Assembly: GCA_036172665.1 (NCBI GenBank)
Contig: CM069869.1
Location: forward strand, 5,332,001-5,396,000
Length of the DNA: 64,000 nt
Reading direction: 5' to 3'
Origin: Prosopocoilus inquinatus
Lineage: Eukaryota > Arthropoda > Insecta > Coleoptera > Lucanidae
Below the pieces are notes generated by a model. The model saw nothing but the letters and a program-made list of their open reading frames with translations, did not search any database and was not told the origin of the DNA. Of the stretch, positions 32,557-43,993 are shown one piece after another. How positions within the stretch are numbered: the stretch's first letter is position 1; each line of letters starts with the position of its first letter. Both the position numbers and the translations under genes were made by a program.

Positions 32557-33739
32557 GTTATAACCATATTTAGTATTATTATCTGCTGCTTTCCTACGGA
32601 AACTTTTTCTCCTTTTACGTCAAAAATTGATGCCGATTGACTTGACGGTTACATTACCAAGACCAATACACGTACTTATTAATTCGATTCCTTCAGCTGT
32701 GAAAGTTACTTCGAAAACTTCTGGCTGATCACAGGCGGCATTCATAACTTCCGACGAAACGAAATCGCGCAATGATAACATCGCCGACGGTGTGGATCTG
32801 AATAATCACAGTGACGTTGTCATTTCATGTACATACGTGTACTTAATGTACGGCTTTATTATTCTATGATTGACAACATTATAAATGTTATCCCTTTATC
32901 AAATGCTAACTCGCTTATCTTTGCATATTTTGAGTTATACTGATACACTTCCCGACATTCCTTTTAAAACGTATCGCCGAAATACAGTCAAATTTAACTC
33001 TAAAGCCGGCTCCACACGTGCGAGTTCGTGTACGAATGTTCGGTGTTCTTACACGAATAATAAATAAAGACGTTGCAGTTAAACTCAATATGGGGCGTAG
33101 TAGATTACGTAAATGTCGGAATAATCACATGTTTGGCACAGAGACGTGGATAGAAACTATTAATTCTATATCTGTTTACGTCTAGGTTACATTTTGTTCA
33201 CCTCTGTCTCCTGATTACCTATAGCAGGAATGGTCAACAAATCGATCGCGATCGACAGGTAGATTCCGAAGTGATTTTTGGTCGATCACGACGGACAAAA
33301 GATGATTTTAATTTCAACACCAAACGCAGTGTACCTAGTTGTGACTCATAGAAACAAACGGTCATAGCTCCTTTAGTATTCAGTATTTCATATTTAGTAG
33401 GACACATTGTATTAGCGTTACTAGAAACGAGTTTCGAAAATGTCAACATTTTAGTAGGTAGATCGCAACATATTTTCAAGAAAAATGTCAATCCTGTTGA
33501 TACAGACGTTGGCGACCCGTGACCTACAGCACAATGGTCTTGTGTGGGAAATTGCTTAGCAGATCTGACGGTGTGAATCACATTCGTCGAATTCGGTATT
33601 ATCATTTGTTCTATCCGAGTCGCAACAAGATTATGCTGGGGAAATTAAAATTAGCACTGCCAGCTCCTCGGTCGTGATGGGCGTGAGGGCTGCTTAAACA
33701 TGCAAAGTTGAGCGCCACTTAACCTTGACCAGAAATTAA
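32557..33739. other. no supported gene; possible hAT-like remnant
   Basis: Near 33235-33290 the sequence cgatcgcgatcgacaggtag followed by ggtcgatcacgac looks like the subterminal DNA of some hAT elements. I cannot define two ends. No coding motif. Confidence 0.35.
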
Positions 33740-33836
33740 GGCGATACCAACAATAATATCGATAAATCCGATATATATCGATATTATCAGCGTTATCGAT
33801 ATCATCGATAATATCGATATATCGATAAATTCTCGC
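33740..33836. repeat. cluster of ATCGATA heptamers
   Basis: At least eight overlapping atcgata/tatcgat units with a flank ending ctcgcagcccta. Arrays like this occur next to the ends of some hAT elements. Here only the right-hand flank resembles a transposon end (complement tagggctgcgag), and it directly abuts a broken transposase, suggesting an insertion into it. Confidence 0.55.
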
Positions 33837-33844
33837 AGCCCTAC

Positions 33845-34185
33845 TTTCAATAGGATGGAGAAACTCCACACTGTACGACTGAAACGTTGACTATGTTGCA
33901 AGAATTCTTTGATCAACGAATTATAAGTAGAAATACGGAATTACCTTGGCCTGCAAGATCCTGCGATCTGACTCCATGTGATTTCTTCTTACTGCCTCAC
34001 AATAAAAACACTATATATGCTACACCAGTTATTAATTTGGAAGATCTTAGGCAACGCATAAGAGAGAAAATAGAAGAGATTAATAATGCCCCTCATATAT
34101 TAAAAAAAATGTAATGAAATCATTAAGAAAGCGAATATAAAAGTGCAACGAAAGAAGAGGAGGACATTTCCAGCATCTTATATAA
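33845..34185 (+). pseudogene. Tc1/mariner-type transposase C-terminal fragment
   Basis: Starts inside the second catalytic region as FQ(stop)DGETPH, then FFDQRIISRN, WPARSCDLTPCDFFLLP with the third Asp, NLEDLRQRIREKIEEIN, a stop in KSLRKRI, and the usual end GGHFQHLI. The D-to-D layout matches the DD41D-type element at 37444-39535. Two nonsense codons are visible, and everything upstream of the second Asp is missing where the ATCGATA cluster abuts. Confidence 0.85.
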
Positions 34186-35195
34186 TAAATTATTTCATTT
34201 GTGAGTAATTTATATATTCTTTTGTTGATTTATGTCATAGTGACACTTAAAAGTCAGGTTATGTCCAATTTTAACACTCCGACAAACGCTTTTCAAGACA
34301 AAATGTTTCCAGAGGTAATGCTACCGCATTTCGAAATGAACACTTGTTAGAATTATTAATGGCCAAGAGAATGAATAACAAGTGCTTTTTCCCACTCGAT
34401 ATAATTTGTTTATTAAAGCATCAAACGCCAAACCACATCCAATTATTTATTAGTAAAAGTTTTACGGTTGTTTTGCAACGTCATCATTATTTTCACTCTC
34501 GCTAGTTATTCAGTTAACCTGACAACATCTATCTTTATTCTATGATCCGCATGTTGCTAGCGCTGAGACACGAGCCTTTTCTTCGAGTTAATTTTCAGAA
34601 TTTACGATTGGTTAAATCTGGGCACGTGGGACGAGCGTTTTCGCGCTCGAAGCGTCCATCACGGCGTCTACATTACTTGGGTAAATCGTCAAGGGTGCTG
34701 TTGCGTTCTGGTTACTTTCGAGTGTTTTGTGTTTGGCAGTTAACTTTTCCGTATGGACATTATTCGAACGATAGCAGTACCGGTTTCTTAAACCCTTCGA
34801 CACAAAATGCATCTTTGATACATTAATTGAAAAGTTTGTAAAGTTTCGCACAGGTAAGATGTATTGAAACCGTAACATTTCGTTCGTTTTTTCTCTTAGA
34901 CTTTTTTCTTTACTCTAAGTTTTTATTGTTCGTCCTGCACGCTCGTTGATTCTTAGTTGCCAACCCCTGTGTATACCTACAGCCTACTCGAAAAATCTTC
35001 TCGACTATTGTCTCATTCCTCTGCCTCATTTGACGACTTTGCAGACGTTCTGCGATCAACAGGACACGTGGCCACCTCGACGACAAACAAGAATTAACCC
35101 GTAAGTGCTTTACACTTTATTTTCTCGAGAAGCGTCGTATTGACCATACACAGGTGCTGAAAAATTGAATATTCGTTGACTAACGTTCGAGAATT
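34186..35195. other. no supported gene
   Basis: Spacer with nothing recognised. The frame at 34542-34826 has no motif. Confidence 0.5.
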
Positions 35196-35305
35196 GTTGA
35201 ATTCTGGCTTCCGGTTGGAACCGCGTCTCTCCTCTGATTTCTTCTACTGCCAACGTTTCGTTCTCCATTGCAGAAGAACTTCCTCAGGGCTGCTGCTGCT
35301 GCTTC
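35196..35305 (-). repeat. Penelope terminal repeat, left arm of inverted pair
   Basis: About 105 bp that is repeated in inverted orientation at about 36018-36130. Shared pieces include gttccaacc, ggcagtagaagaaat, gaacgaaacgt and ccctgaggaagttcttctgc. On the minus strand it carries a hammerhead-like core (CTGAGGA, one extra A, stem GTTCT/AGAAC, GAAACGTTGGC) with only a short stem I (GCC/GGC). Terminal repeats that may be direct or inverted are characteristic of Penelope-like elements. Confidence 0.75.
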
Positions 35306-35994
35306 TCGTAAGTCGTTGAGACTGACTTGGTACGTCCGTTGTCGTGGTATTTATAGTGGTCGGTGGGGGCAGCGGGGTGGAACGGTGGGCGGGGATTGGT
35401 CCGTTGGTGCGTGACAGGTCGTTAATGAGATGTTTCCATGTATTGTGAAGGAAGAAGCCAATATGACGGTTCAAGTTATTGAGGTGTTTGAAAATTTCTG
35501 TGGATTCACGGATTTTACGATCAAAGAAATGAGATGAGCGGGCTAGGAGTTTTGTGTCGGAAAATTGGATTTGGTGACGGGTTTCTAGTTTCTGTTCAGC
35601 TAGGGCGGAGCCAGTCGTTTGCAGTAGTCTGGTACAGCGTTCACGTTCAGAAACACGAGTGCTGACCGATCGTTTCGTCTCACCGATGTATACACGTCCA
35701 CAGGAACACGAAATTCGATACACGCCTTCGGATTGTAAGGGAATATGGTCTTTTGTGGAGGGTATGTATTTTGAAAGTTTTGTTACAGGTAAGTAAATGG
35801 ATTTGATGTTTTGTCGTTTGAAGATTTTGCTTATTCGGTCCGTTATGATGTGGTAGGTAAGCTGTAGCGACTGGCGGTGTATCAGTTTCAGGGCGCGGTG
35901 GAATTGGGGTGAGATAATGAGCAATGGACCTTTGAATGTCGTGTTTATTATAATTGTTGGTGAGTAAGACTTCTGTTACGTGATCTAGTTCAGT
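35244..35994 (-). pseudogene. Penelope-like element C-terminus with GIY-YIG domain
   Basis: Minus strand. An upstream part in another frame (near 35994-35900: LDHVTEVLLTNNY, PRPETDTPP) continues after a frameshift into a long open stretch ending at 35244. That stretch has the linker IFKRQNIKSIYLPVTKLSK and then the endonuclease domain GVYRISCSCGRVYIGETKR, with both halves of the GIY-YIG signature and the Arg-bearing TRVSER segment. It also has a Cys pair (CSCG), as in many Penelope proteins. The catalytic Glu region is less clear. The RT domain is absent, so this is a truncated copy between two inverted terminal repeats. The C-terminal tail (residues ~180-226) overlaps the terminal repeat. 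Confidence 0.88.
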
Positions 35995-36017
35995 CTGGAG
36001 TGACGAAGGTTCTGACC

Positions 36018-36130
36018 ACCAGCAGCAACAGCCCTGAGGAAGTTCTTCTGCAATGGAGAACGAAACGTCGGCAGTAGAAGAAATCCGAGGAGAAACGCGG
36101 TTCCAACCAGAAGCCAGGAATTCAACGATG
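36018..36130 (+). repeat. Penelope terminal repeat, right arm of inverted pair
   Basis: Inverted copy of 35196-35305. The plus strand reads CTGAGGA, the GTTCT/AGAAC stem and GAAACGTCGGC, so the hammerhead-like core points outward on each side of the coding fragment. Confidence 0.75.
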
Positions 36131-37441
36131 GACGACGGCCGCGGAAGCCTTCAAGTTAAACGTTCGAGAAGTTAATTTCAATTGTTACTGAATCAATGTT
36201 AGGTTAGTCGAGGCCCTAGAATAACTACGAATTAAATCTGGTTCATTTGAGTTAACGTAAATAGTTGATATCAATTATTTTGACTTTGTTTGAGCAATAA
36301 ATTGCCAACTTTTTAGTTTTACGTGGCCCACCACCTTGTTGCACAATAGTAAAAATAAAGACACATTAGCCAGGCGATCCGTTCGTTGAGATAAGCGTTT
36401 TGGCTTGACAAGGAATCCAGTTGGACAAATTATCTCTGGCGCCCGTAAACCTATATCGTCGCAGTCCGACCCACAACCCAGTTCTCTACTCGAACTAGGG
36501 AATTCCACTCATTTCTTGCTACTCTCAAGTGCAGAGAGTTGGCTTTAGTAAATACACTGACATTTTAAAAACGGGAGAGTAATGATGTGCAAAATGACGC
36601 TAACAAAAACGCGCTAGCATTCTACAACAAGAAGAATAAAATATTTATCCCGTTTCAGCTTCATTTCGAATGGTACCGAGCATTTGAAACTCATTAAATT
36701 TTCATGTTTTACTTTGTCTGTCTCTCGTAACCGCAATTTCCACAACCCACTCGCTCGCTGTGCATCACCCCGATACACAGATTATATTTAGAATGCGTCT
36801 GCAACGAGGATTCGCATATACACAAGTTGCTCCTGACAACCAGCGATCCTCCCTAATAAGGATCAATTAAGACGGAACAAATAATTCACTCTCGGCGACG
36901 TCCTCCCAGCGCGCACAGACAGGCATCGGGAATCCTTTCACGACTACAATAAACTTCTTCTTCGAGAGAGAGTTATCAAACCAAACCGACATTCAATTCC
37001 ATATCGATCGGAAGCTTGTTTGAAATTCTACAGATTTTATTGTCGGGAATTCTGTGGTGCGCGGCGCGGAGGAAACGGAAAATCGTTTTACCTAGTGCAG
37101 ACTATTTCCATCAGAACTGGTTTTATTTGTTGTTACTGTTGGTTCTAGTTTTGTTGCCTTGAAGCTTGGTTCTATGAGATTATCATAACTGGGGTCGAAT
37201 TTTTAAATCATTTAGGTGATATCGAACCTAATCAATCGAATAAATAAATATTAGGCCGTGTACGCACTGGAGAAGCGAAAATATTTAGAAGAATAGATGA
37301 ATAAATAATGATCTAATGAATTTAATTAACAATAACATTTTATAGAAACTTGTTTCATCACACTTTTACGAATAAAATAACTATGTGTTTTAAATTAATT
37401 TGATCGGTAATGCTTATGTGTTGTATGTACTGTTAGGCAAT
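36131..37441. other. no supported gene
   Basis: Mixed spacer with nothing recognised beyond short open frames. Confidence 0.5.
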
Positions 37442-37443
37442 TA

Positions 37444-39535
37444 CAGGGTGTGGATAAAGTATGGAACAAAATTCATATTTCTGTTACCCTGGGTTTGATG
37501 AAAAAATCCTGAAACAGGTCGATTTTAGTTTTGTCCCGTGCATTTTATGACATAGTGAATTTCATTCTGTAGCCATCTGGTTGCATTCAGGTGTGACGTC
37601 ATCAGTTTTTTCAAATGGTAACATCAGACTTTTATTATCCCTTGTCGTTAAGTATTCCATTGTGCATACAGCGGTATAAAAAGTTTGGTATCTTACATAA
37701 CAATTTTTTGGAGAAAAACACTTTCGAATTTAAAAAAATTAAAATTTTATTCCTGTGATAAACTAATCAAAAAATGATAAACTAATCAAAAATTATCAAC
37801 AAATTAGATAAAATATCAACGGAGGTGTTCAAACTGTCCACCGTTGGCCATTTGACATTGGCCAAGACGGACGTACACACTTTCTACGGAACGTCATATT
37901 ATCTCTGGGTCAATATTGCGAATTTCCTCGTAAATGCGAGTTTTCAGGTCATCCAAGTCATATGGCTTATTTGTGTACACCTTTGATTTCACATGACCCC
38001 ATAGAAAAAATCAAGTGGGGTGAGATCTGGCGAGCGGGCAGGCCAGTCAATTGTTCCCCTTCGTCCTATCCATCTCCCTGGGAAAATTTCGTCGAGATAT
38101 CTGCGAACATGCTGGCCAAAATGTGGAGGTGCTCCAACTTGTTGGAACAAGATTCTGGGATGAGGCGCATCAGGATTGGCTTCGTCCGGAAACAATATTA
38201 CCAATGCTGGCACGAGGTCAAATCATAGAAAATCTAAATATCTTTCAGCGTTTTAATTTTCCCTCGAGAAAGACAGGTCCCACAATGCGATCTCCTATTA
38301 TTCCCGCCCACACATTAACTTTTTGTTGTGTTTGGGTGTGACCCTCCCGAACCCATCGAGGATTTTCGCCCGACCAATATCTACAATTATGGCGATTCAC
38401 CTGACCGTTTATTTTAAAAGTTGCTTCGTCGCTAAAAAGCACATTACTGAGAAATTCGGGATTCTCATCGCATCGTAGCATCAATTGTTCACAGAACTCG
38501 TTTCGACGGTCGAAGTCATCTTCATTCAGTTCCTGAACGAGATGGACTTTATATGGATGAAGTTTTTCCTTTTTCAAGTACTTTGCGACTGTGGAAAAGT
38601 CGACTGCATTATCTCTGGCAATGTTTCTTGTTGAAGCGTGGGGGTTGTTTTGAACTTCCAAGAGAATGTTCAGCCTAGTACCTTCTTCAGTTCTTGGACG
38701 ACCTTGTTTGGGTCTGTCTTTCACATTACCAGTTTCTGCGAATTTTGCCACAATTTTGCTCACCGTTGATCGCGAAATCGGTGTTCGGTTTGCATTTTCT
38801 GCATTGAACAATTGACAGGCTTCTTCATGGCTACGTATTTAACACCAAAGCCAACCATAATAAGAATTTGAATTCTGTCTTGTTCGCTCAAATAAGCCAT
38901 TTTCGTGATTCACTTTCAACACTACCAAATTTCCGTTCTAGTCAAAACGAATACTCAGGTGCAGTACTTGATATACGGTTATAAGCTAATTGACAGTACT
39001 TTGACATTACTTTCGTCTACGCCATATTTACTTGCGTTTTTCAATTGTAAAAAACATCATCAACCGGAAATTTAAAAAATCATTCGGTTCTAGGAACAAA
39101 CGGTGAGGCCTGCATAGGGTTTTTTTTGTTTCCCTTATGTCGACTGGTCGATATCTCGATTGAAGACAATCCGAGGTACACCTCAGAAGTATCTAATTTG
39201 TTGATAATTTTTGATTAGTTTATCATAGGAATAAAATTTTAATTTTTTTAAATTCGAAGTTTTTTCTCCAAAAAATTGTTATGTAAGATACCAAACTTTT
39301 TATACCGTTGTATGCACAATGGAATACTTAACGACAAGGGATAATAAAAGTCGGATGTTACCATTTGAAAAAACTGATGACGTCACACCTGGATGCAATC
39401 AGATGGCCACAGAATAAAATTCACTATGTCATAAAGTGCATGGGACAAAACTAAAATCGACCTGTTTCAGGATTTTTTCATCAAACCCAAGATAACAGAA
39501 ATATGAATTTTGTTCCATACTTTATCCACACCCTG
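37444..39535 (-). mobile_element. DD41D Tc1/mariner element with ~355-bp TIRs
   Basis: 2092 bp, flanked by TA (37442-37443 and 39536-39537). The ends start cagggtgtggataaagtatg and stay similar in inverted orientation for about 355 bp on each side (to about 37800 and from about 39180), with only scattered differences. Between the TIRs lies one minus-strand transposase. TIRs this long are unusual for classical mariners but are seen in some Tc1/mariner families with paired internal binding sites. Confidence 0.95.
37817..38900 (-). pseudogene. DD41D transposase, broken, second Asp lost
   Basis: The ATG at 38900-38898 begins MAYLSEQDRIQIL. A frameshift near 38820 leads to the helix-turn-helix part (ISRSTVSKIVAKF, RPKQGRPR, then STRNIARD). 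The first catalytic Asp is in VLFSDEATF and is followed by the VNVWAGI segment. A one-base insertion near 38250 and a TGA near 38222 separate the second half (38213-37989). There the second motif reads FQQVGAPPHF with Val in place of Asp, and the third Asp is in SPDLTPLDFF, 41 residues later (the DD41D spacing). Further frame changes precede the end GGQFEHL at about 37817. Catalytically dead on sequence. Confidence 0.9.
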
Positions 39536-39962
39536 TATATTATGTTATATTAAATAAAATTTACTTAGAATTCTACTGTATCAAACCCTCTGTCATGAAT
39601 TATTTGAATAAAAATAAAATATATAGATTCCAGCTAGTGAGAACTGACAGTTTTGGTGAAAAAATTTGCATATACATTTACCTTTTTTGCAGCGGAAATT
39701 CAACAGTGCGTATTAAACTCGCCCATATATTTTCTGTCCGTAAAAAAAAAAGGAATACCCATGAGATAGGCGGCGGTAAAACGGGCATTTGAATTTCATT
39801 CCGTCGGAATACAGATTAAAAATCACTTCGACTTTTTGCGAGGCGCCCTTTCGTCGGTGTTGGCGTCGGCGTCGCTTCAATTCCGGCGTTTCTAGCGTTT
39901 TTATGTTAGCATGTGATAATTGGTTTAGAAGAAATCGCACTTTTTATACACGGAGAGCATCA

Positions 39963-40067
39963 AAATAAGCTTCATTTTCACGATGATAGTTTCTGTTTTA
40001 GTTACTTTCATGACAGCAACTGTCACAGAGACTATCATCGTTAAAATAAGGTCTTACTGACGTTCTA
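39963..40067. repeat. ~105-bp imperfect hairpin
   Basis: The arms share cgatgatagtttctgt and its complement acagagactatcatcg, with flanking similarity (ttcattttc with gttaaaataa). It may be a tiny MITE; no target duplication is visible. Confidence 0.6.
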
Positions 40068-40203
40068 TTTCGATGGTGACACCAAATTAACTGATTAGGT
40101 CTATTCAATGGTGACACGCATATTTACAACTTTTTCTTTTACAATTCTAATCTCGAGCATTAGTTAAAGTGTGAATATGTTCAAAAGGCAATTCATAAAT
40201 ATA

Positions 40204-41580
40204 CACTGTGTTCACATTTCGAAGCTCACCCTTGGCATCTCTTCGATAACACCTGATGTGACCTCTTCTAAACTTCTACATTGTTCAGACACTTTTTTAA
40301 GACAAAGTTTTTGATGCAAACAGAAACCTCCGATTGTCATTTGTTTTCAAATTATTAACGCTAACTTTTGTTTTTCATATGGCACCCATATTAGGTTTTT
40401 GATTAGTTAGATAGTCCTTAAAAAGAGCTTTTCAACGATGTATAACATACCCGAAAATTTTTTATTTTTAAGGGAGATATTAACAAAAGCATAAGTTAAT
40501 CCCTTGTGATATTAGTAGGCTATGAAATTAAACACTCAATACTGTAAAATAACGAAACGATATTGACGTAACAGATATTTGGAACTACTAACAAACGAAA
40601 AATACCTGCTTCGAAACAAATTATTAATCCTGACGACATGCAGAACATTTGGTTCCAGCAGGATGGTTACCTGGCCCATAACAGTCGTGATGTACATTTT
40701 TTGAGAGAAAACTTTAATGAGAGTACTTTCAAATAATGGACCAGTACAATTGTTTGCGAGATCGCCCGACATTACCCCCCTTGACTTTCATTTATGGGAT
40801 ACCACTAAAAACGAAGTTGTTAATTTTGCACCGCCAAAAGCTCGGAGAATTTTAGAACAAAGAATTCTGGATGTTCTGAGATCATTAAACAAAAACACAC
40901 TTTGTAGTGTCTGAAACTCTGTTAGAATAAGGTGTCAAAAGTGTGTGGAACAGAATGGTCGTCATATTGAACAGTTTCTTTAAGTCAACTTGAACTTTTA
41001 GTACGCTTTCTTTACTTTTTTTTTTCTTTTATGACTTTTATTATCATTTAGTTATTTTACAGCGTACTTAGCATATCTTTAAGCTTTCTCATTGGTGTTT
41101 AATTCCGTAGCCTACTAATTTCATAGGAGGTTAATTTATGTTTTTGTTAATATCTCCCTTAAAAATAAAAATTTTTCGGGTATGTTATACATCGTTGAAA
41201 AGCTCTTTTTAAAGACTATCTAACTAACTAAAAACCTAATATGTGTGCCATATGAAAAACAAAAGTTAGCGTTAATAATTTGAAAACAAATGACAATCGG
41301 AGGTTTCTGTTTGCATCAAAAACTTTGTCTTAAAAAAGTGTCTGAACAATGTAGAAGTTTAGAAGAGGTCACATCAGGTGTTATCGAATTATTGAGGAAT
41401 ATTGAAATCGTCAAATTTTGGTTTTCTTAAATTATTTTAAAATTTAAAAATGTTATGGTGAATTTGAAATGAGATTTGGTGCGAGCATAGAATTCTGCAA
41501 AACATTCCCCATTTAACCGTTGCTCTATGTCTTCTAATAACCGAGATGCCAATGGTGAGCATCGAAATGTGGACAGAGTG
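40204..41580. mobile_element. long-TIR Tc1/mariner-type element with transposase remnant
   Basis: 1377 bp between TA dinucleotides (40202-40203 and 41581-41582). The ends begin cactgtgttcacatttcga and cactctgtccacatttcga. Inverted similarity covers about 350 bp on the left. The right arm carries about 140 bp extra (near 41385-41530), which the left arm lacks. The TIR segment ggcatctcggttatt is shared with the element at 24821-26644 (gggatctcggttatt), so the two are relatives. Confidence 0.88.
40632..40983 (+). pseudogene. Tc1/mariner transposase, C-terminal half
   Basis: Begins DDMQNIWFQQDGYLAHNSRD with the second catalytic Asp in QQDG. After a frame change near 40720 it continues LFARSPDITPLDFHLWD with the third Asp, then PPKARRILEQRILDVLRS, a stop near 40912, and the end CVEQNGRHIEQFL at 40983. 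The N-terminal DNA-binding region and first Asp are missing. The order and motifs match the DD41D-type transposases nearby. Confidence 0.85.
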
Positions 41581-41582
41581 TA

Positions 41583-42043
41583 TGACTTAAGCAGCACATG
41601 ACCTAAGAGTAACTAGTCACACGTTAAATGTGCACTTAGCTTCACTTAGTACTTACTGCTGCGTTTGCACTTACTTACTTTGTTGATACGCTGGCAAGTT
41701 AAACGCCATAATTATTATTTTTCAATGTTCAAATGCAACACTGTACACACATCTTCCCCCCTAACAAAATAAAATTATTTTGATTTTCGTCTGTCCGCGT
41801 ATTCAATGTAAGGTTTGTAAAAGTTTCAAATTCATCTGTTATTTTGGGACGCCCTGTATAGTGTATTTACCGGAGTCGAGTCTTTATTTTATCGTTGGGT
41901 AATAAAATCGCGCTCTAAATAAGGAGTGCCGAATCGCTAGGGCTAAGCGAAAAGTTTTTGTCACGCCTCGAGCTGGGAATTTACCTAATTAAAATCGTAA
42001 TTACCCGGAACTTTATTCACCTAAATGTTTGTTTTTCTATACC
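41583..42043. other. no supported gene
   Basis: Spacer between two long-TIR elements; nothing recognised. Confidence 0.5.
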
Positions 42044-42315
42044 GGCTGTTTCAAATTGGGTGTGCACTGAATGGATCTCCTAAACCGTAAGAGATACAAA
42101 TTCGGTTAAATGGAAGATAAGTTGCACGAATCGATGCCTAATTCGTATCCATTGAGAGAATGATTTTTTTCTTATTTCTTCTTGAGATATTAATGAAAAT
42201 GTGAAAAAATCGATTTTCTTTCTCTCTCTGTATCTCTTTTATTATACTTAATTTTGAAATTCTGATTTAACTTTCTACAGGCACTTCTGCTTCGAATAGA
42301 GGTAGCAGAATTTAA

Positions 42316-42352
42316 GTCAAACGTTTCGTCTTTCCACGACCATCATCAGTTT
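42316..42352 (-). ncRNA. hammerhead-like core in left TIR
   Basis: Minus strand CTGATGA, TG, short stem GTC/GAC around gtggaaa, then GAAACGTTTGAC. The conserved boxes are intact, but stem II is only about 3 bp, stem III is a palindrome (AAACGTTT), and stem I is weak. It could be a relic. Confidence 0.45.
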
Positions 42353-43056
42353 CGATTTTTTAAATACAACTTATGTCTTTTTATTATTCTATTCGATAGC
42401 ATTCTTTCTCCTGATTACAGTGATATATCACACTTAATAGTTGATATTAATCTGAAGCTTAAATAATACAGATTTTTATGTGAAAATTTTATTTAATACA
42501 TAATTTCAAATTTTTAATTCATTTTCTTAGCTATAGTGTAAATTATAATAAACTATTTAAAGTTTCTCTGTATCGTTATTTTAATAATGCACTGCACTTA
42601 CGAAAATGATTTTTTACCGAAAAATATCTAGTGGTTCTAATATAACTTGCTAGATCAGTATCTCAGCTTTAGTATAGGAATGAAAAAGCCTAGATTTTAA
42701 TTTTGACTCGCACTGTTGGATTAAAAGAAAAAGTGAATACTAATTATACTAAAAATATTTAGATATTACTGAATTGTGCCTTCTACAAATACATTGGCAG
42801 CTAAAACTAATATTTTTGTAATAAATTTGAAAGATACTTTCTATAACAATGTATTTTTTTTTAATTTCTTTAGCACTCAGTGGCTCTCAACACTTGACTA
42901 TCTTTATTTTATTTTTTTCATATGATTAAGTTCACTCGTTGACCAGTTGAAGTTTGGCACGTTATATCGGAACCATCATCCATAATTGAAACAGGATAAA
43001 GTAGGCTTTATATTTTGGACATTGAAACAGTGGCTAGCATTAAGATAAATAATAAG

Positions 43057-43194
43057 GAGGAACTAAGAAGGCGAATATTAGATTCTTACAGAAATGTTTC
43101 GGGAATTCATGTTCAATACGCTAGACAACACATAGGATTAAGAACGAATCTGTGTCTTGAAAGCAGTGGAGGACATTTCGAGGATTTACTTTAA
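43057..43194 (+). pseudogene. Tc1/mariner transposase C-terminal scrap
   Basis: An open stretch of 45 codons, ELRRRILDSYRNVSGIHVQY, then ARQHIGLRTNLCLE and GGHFEDLL, followed by TAA. This is the normal end of transposases of the DD41D/Tc1-like type (compare EQNGRHIEQFL at 40983 and GGHFQHLI at 34185). The catalytic core is absent. Confidence 0.8.
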
Positions 43195-43679
43195 TTTATT
43201 TATTTCACAGAGTCATGTTCTTCGTTTACAATTTTTATTCAACTTATATATTCTGTTCTTGTAATTTAACATGTTTATACTGATGTTTATTTGGTTTGTG
43301 TTAACCACCTCATATCATTTAGTCAATACTTATTGACTTTTCCTCTTCCGACAACTGAATGTTGTTGCTAATAGTTAACAAATAAAAAAAGAGGTTAGGA
43401 ATAAATTTACTTATTAAGAAAGACATGACGAAACGATATCAGTTTTATTGTCATATTCCAACTTTACTTGAAAAAAAAGTATTAAGTATTATACTCACTG
43501 AAATCACCAGAAAAAATGCTTTCGACTAGAATAATAAAAAGATAAGAAAAGGAACAAAGAAATTTGAAATTGTTATCAAATAAAATTTTCATATAAAATC
43601 TGAATTATTTAAGCTTCAAATTAATATCAACTATTAAGTGTGATATAAAAAGACATAAGTTGTATTTAAAAAATCGAAA

Positions 43680-43712
43680 CTGATGATGGTCGTGGAAAGT
43701 CGAAACGTTTGA
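43680..43712 (+). ncRNA. hammerhead-like core in right TIR
   Basis: The mirror copy of 42316-42352: CTGATGATGG, loop, GTC, GAAACGTTTGAC. One stem II base differs from the left copy (GTC instead of GAC), weakening the stem further. Confidence 0.45.
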
Positions 43713-43993
43713 CTTCAATTCTATTACTCTTATTCGAAGCAGAATCAAAAAGTGCCTGCAGAAAGTTAAATCAGAATTTCAAAATTATGTATAATAAAAG
43801 AGATACAGAGAAAAAAAGAAAATCGATTTTTTCACATTTTTATAAATAACTCAAGAAGAAATAAGAAACAAATCATTCTCTCAATGGATACGAATTAGGC
43901 ATTGATTCATGCAACTTTTCTTCCATTTAACCGAATTTGTATCTCTTACGGTTTAGGAGATCCCTTCAGTGCACACCCAATTTGAAACAGCCG

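Larger units (their letters stand above)
42044..43993. mobile_element. long-TIR Tc1/mariner-type element with transposase scrap
   Basis: About 1.95 kb. The ends begin cggctgtttcaaattgggtg on both sides, and the inverted similarity extends about 420-450 bp (to about 42495 and from about 43575). The outermost bases differ between the ends, so a TA duplication cannot be confirmed. A short transposase remnant lies between the arms. Both arms carry a hammerhead-like core about 275-315 bp from the terminus (42316-42352 on the minus strand; 43680-43712 on the plus strand). Confidence 0.88.

Noticed and set aside
33234..33605. A 123-codon minus-strand frame that might be a gene.
   Set aside because: The DNA looks like hAT subterminal sequence (cgatcgcgatcgac) and the peptide has no motif. 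I could not define element ends either.
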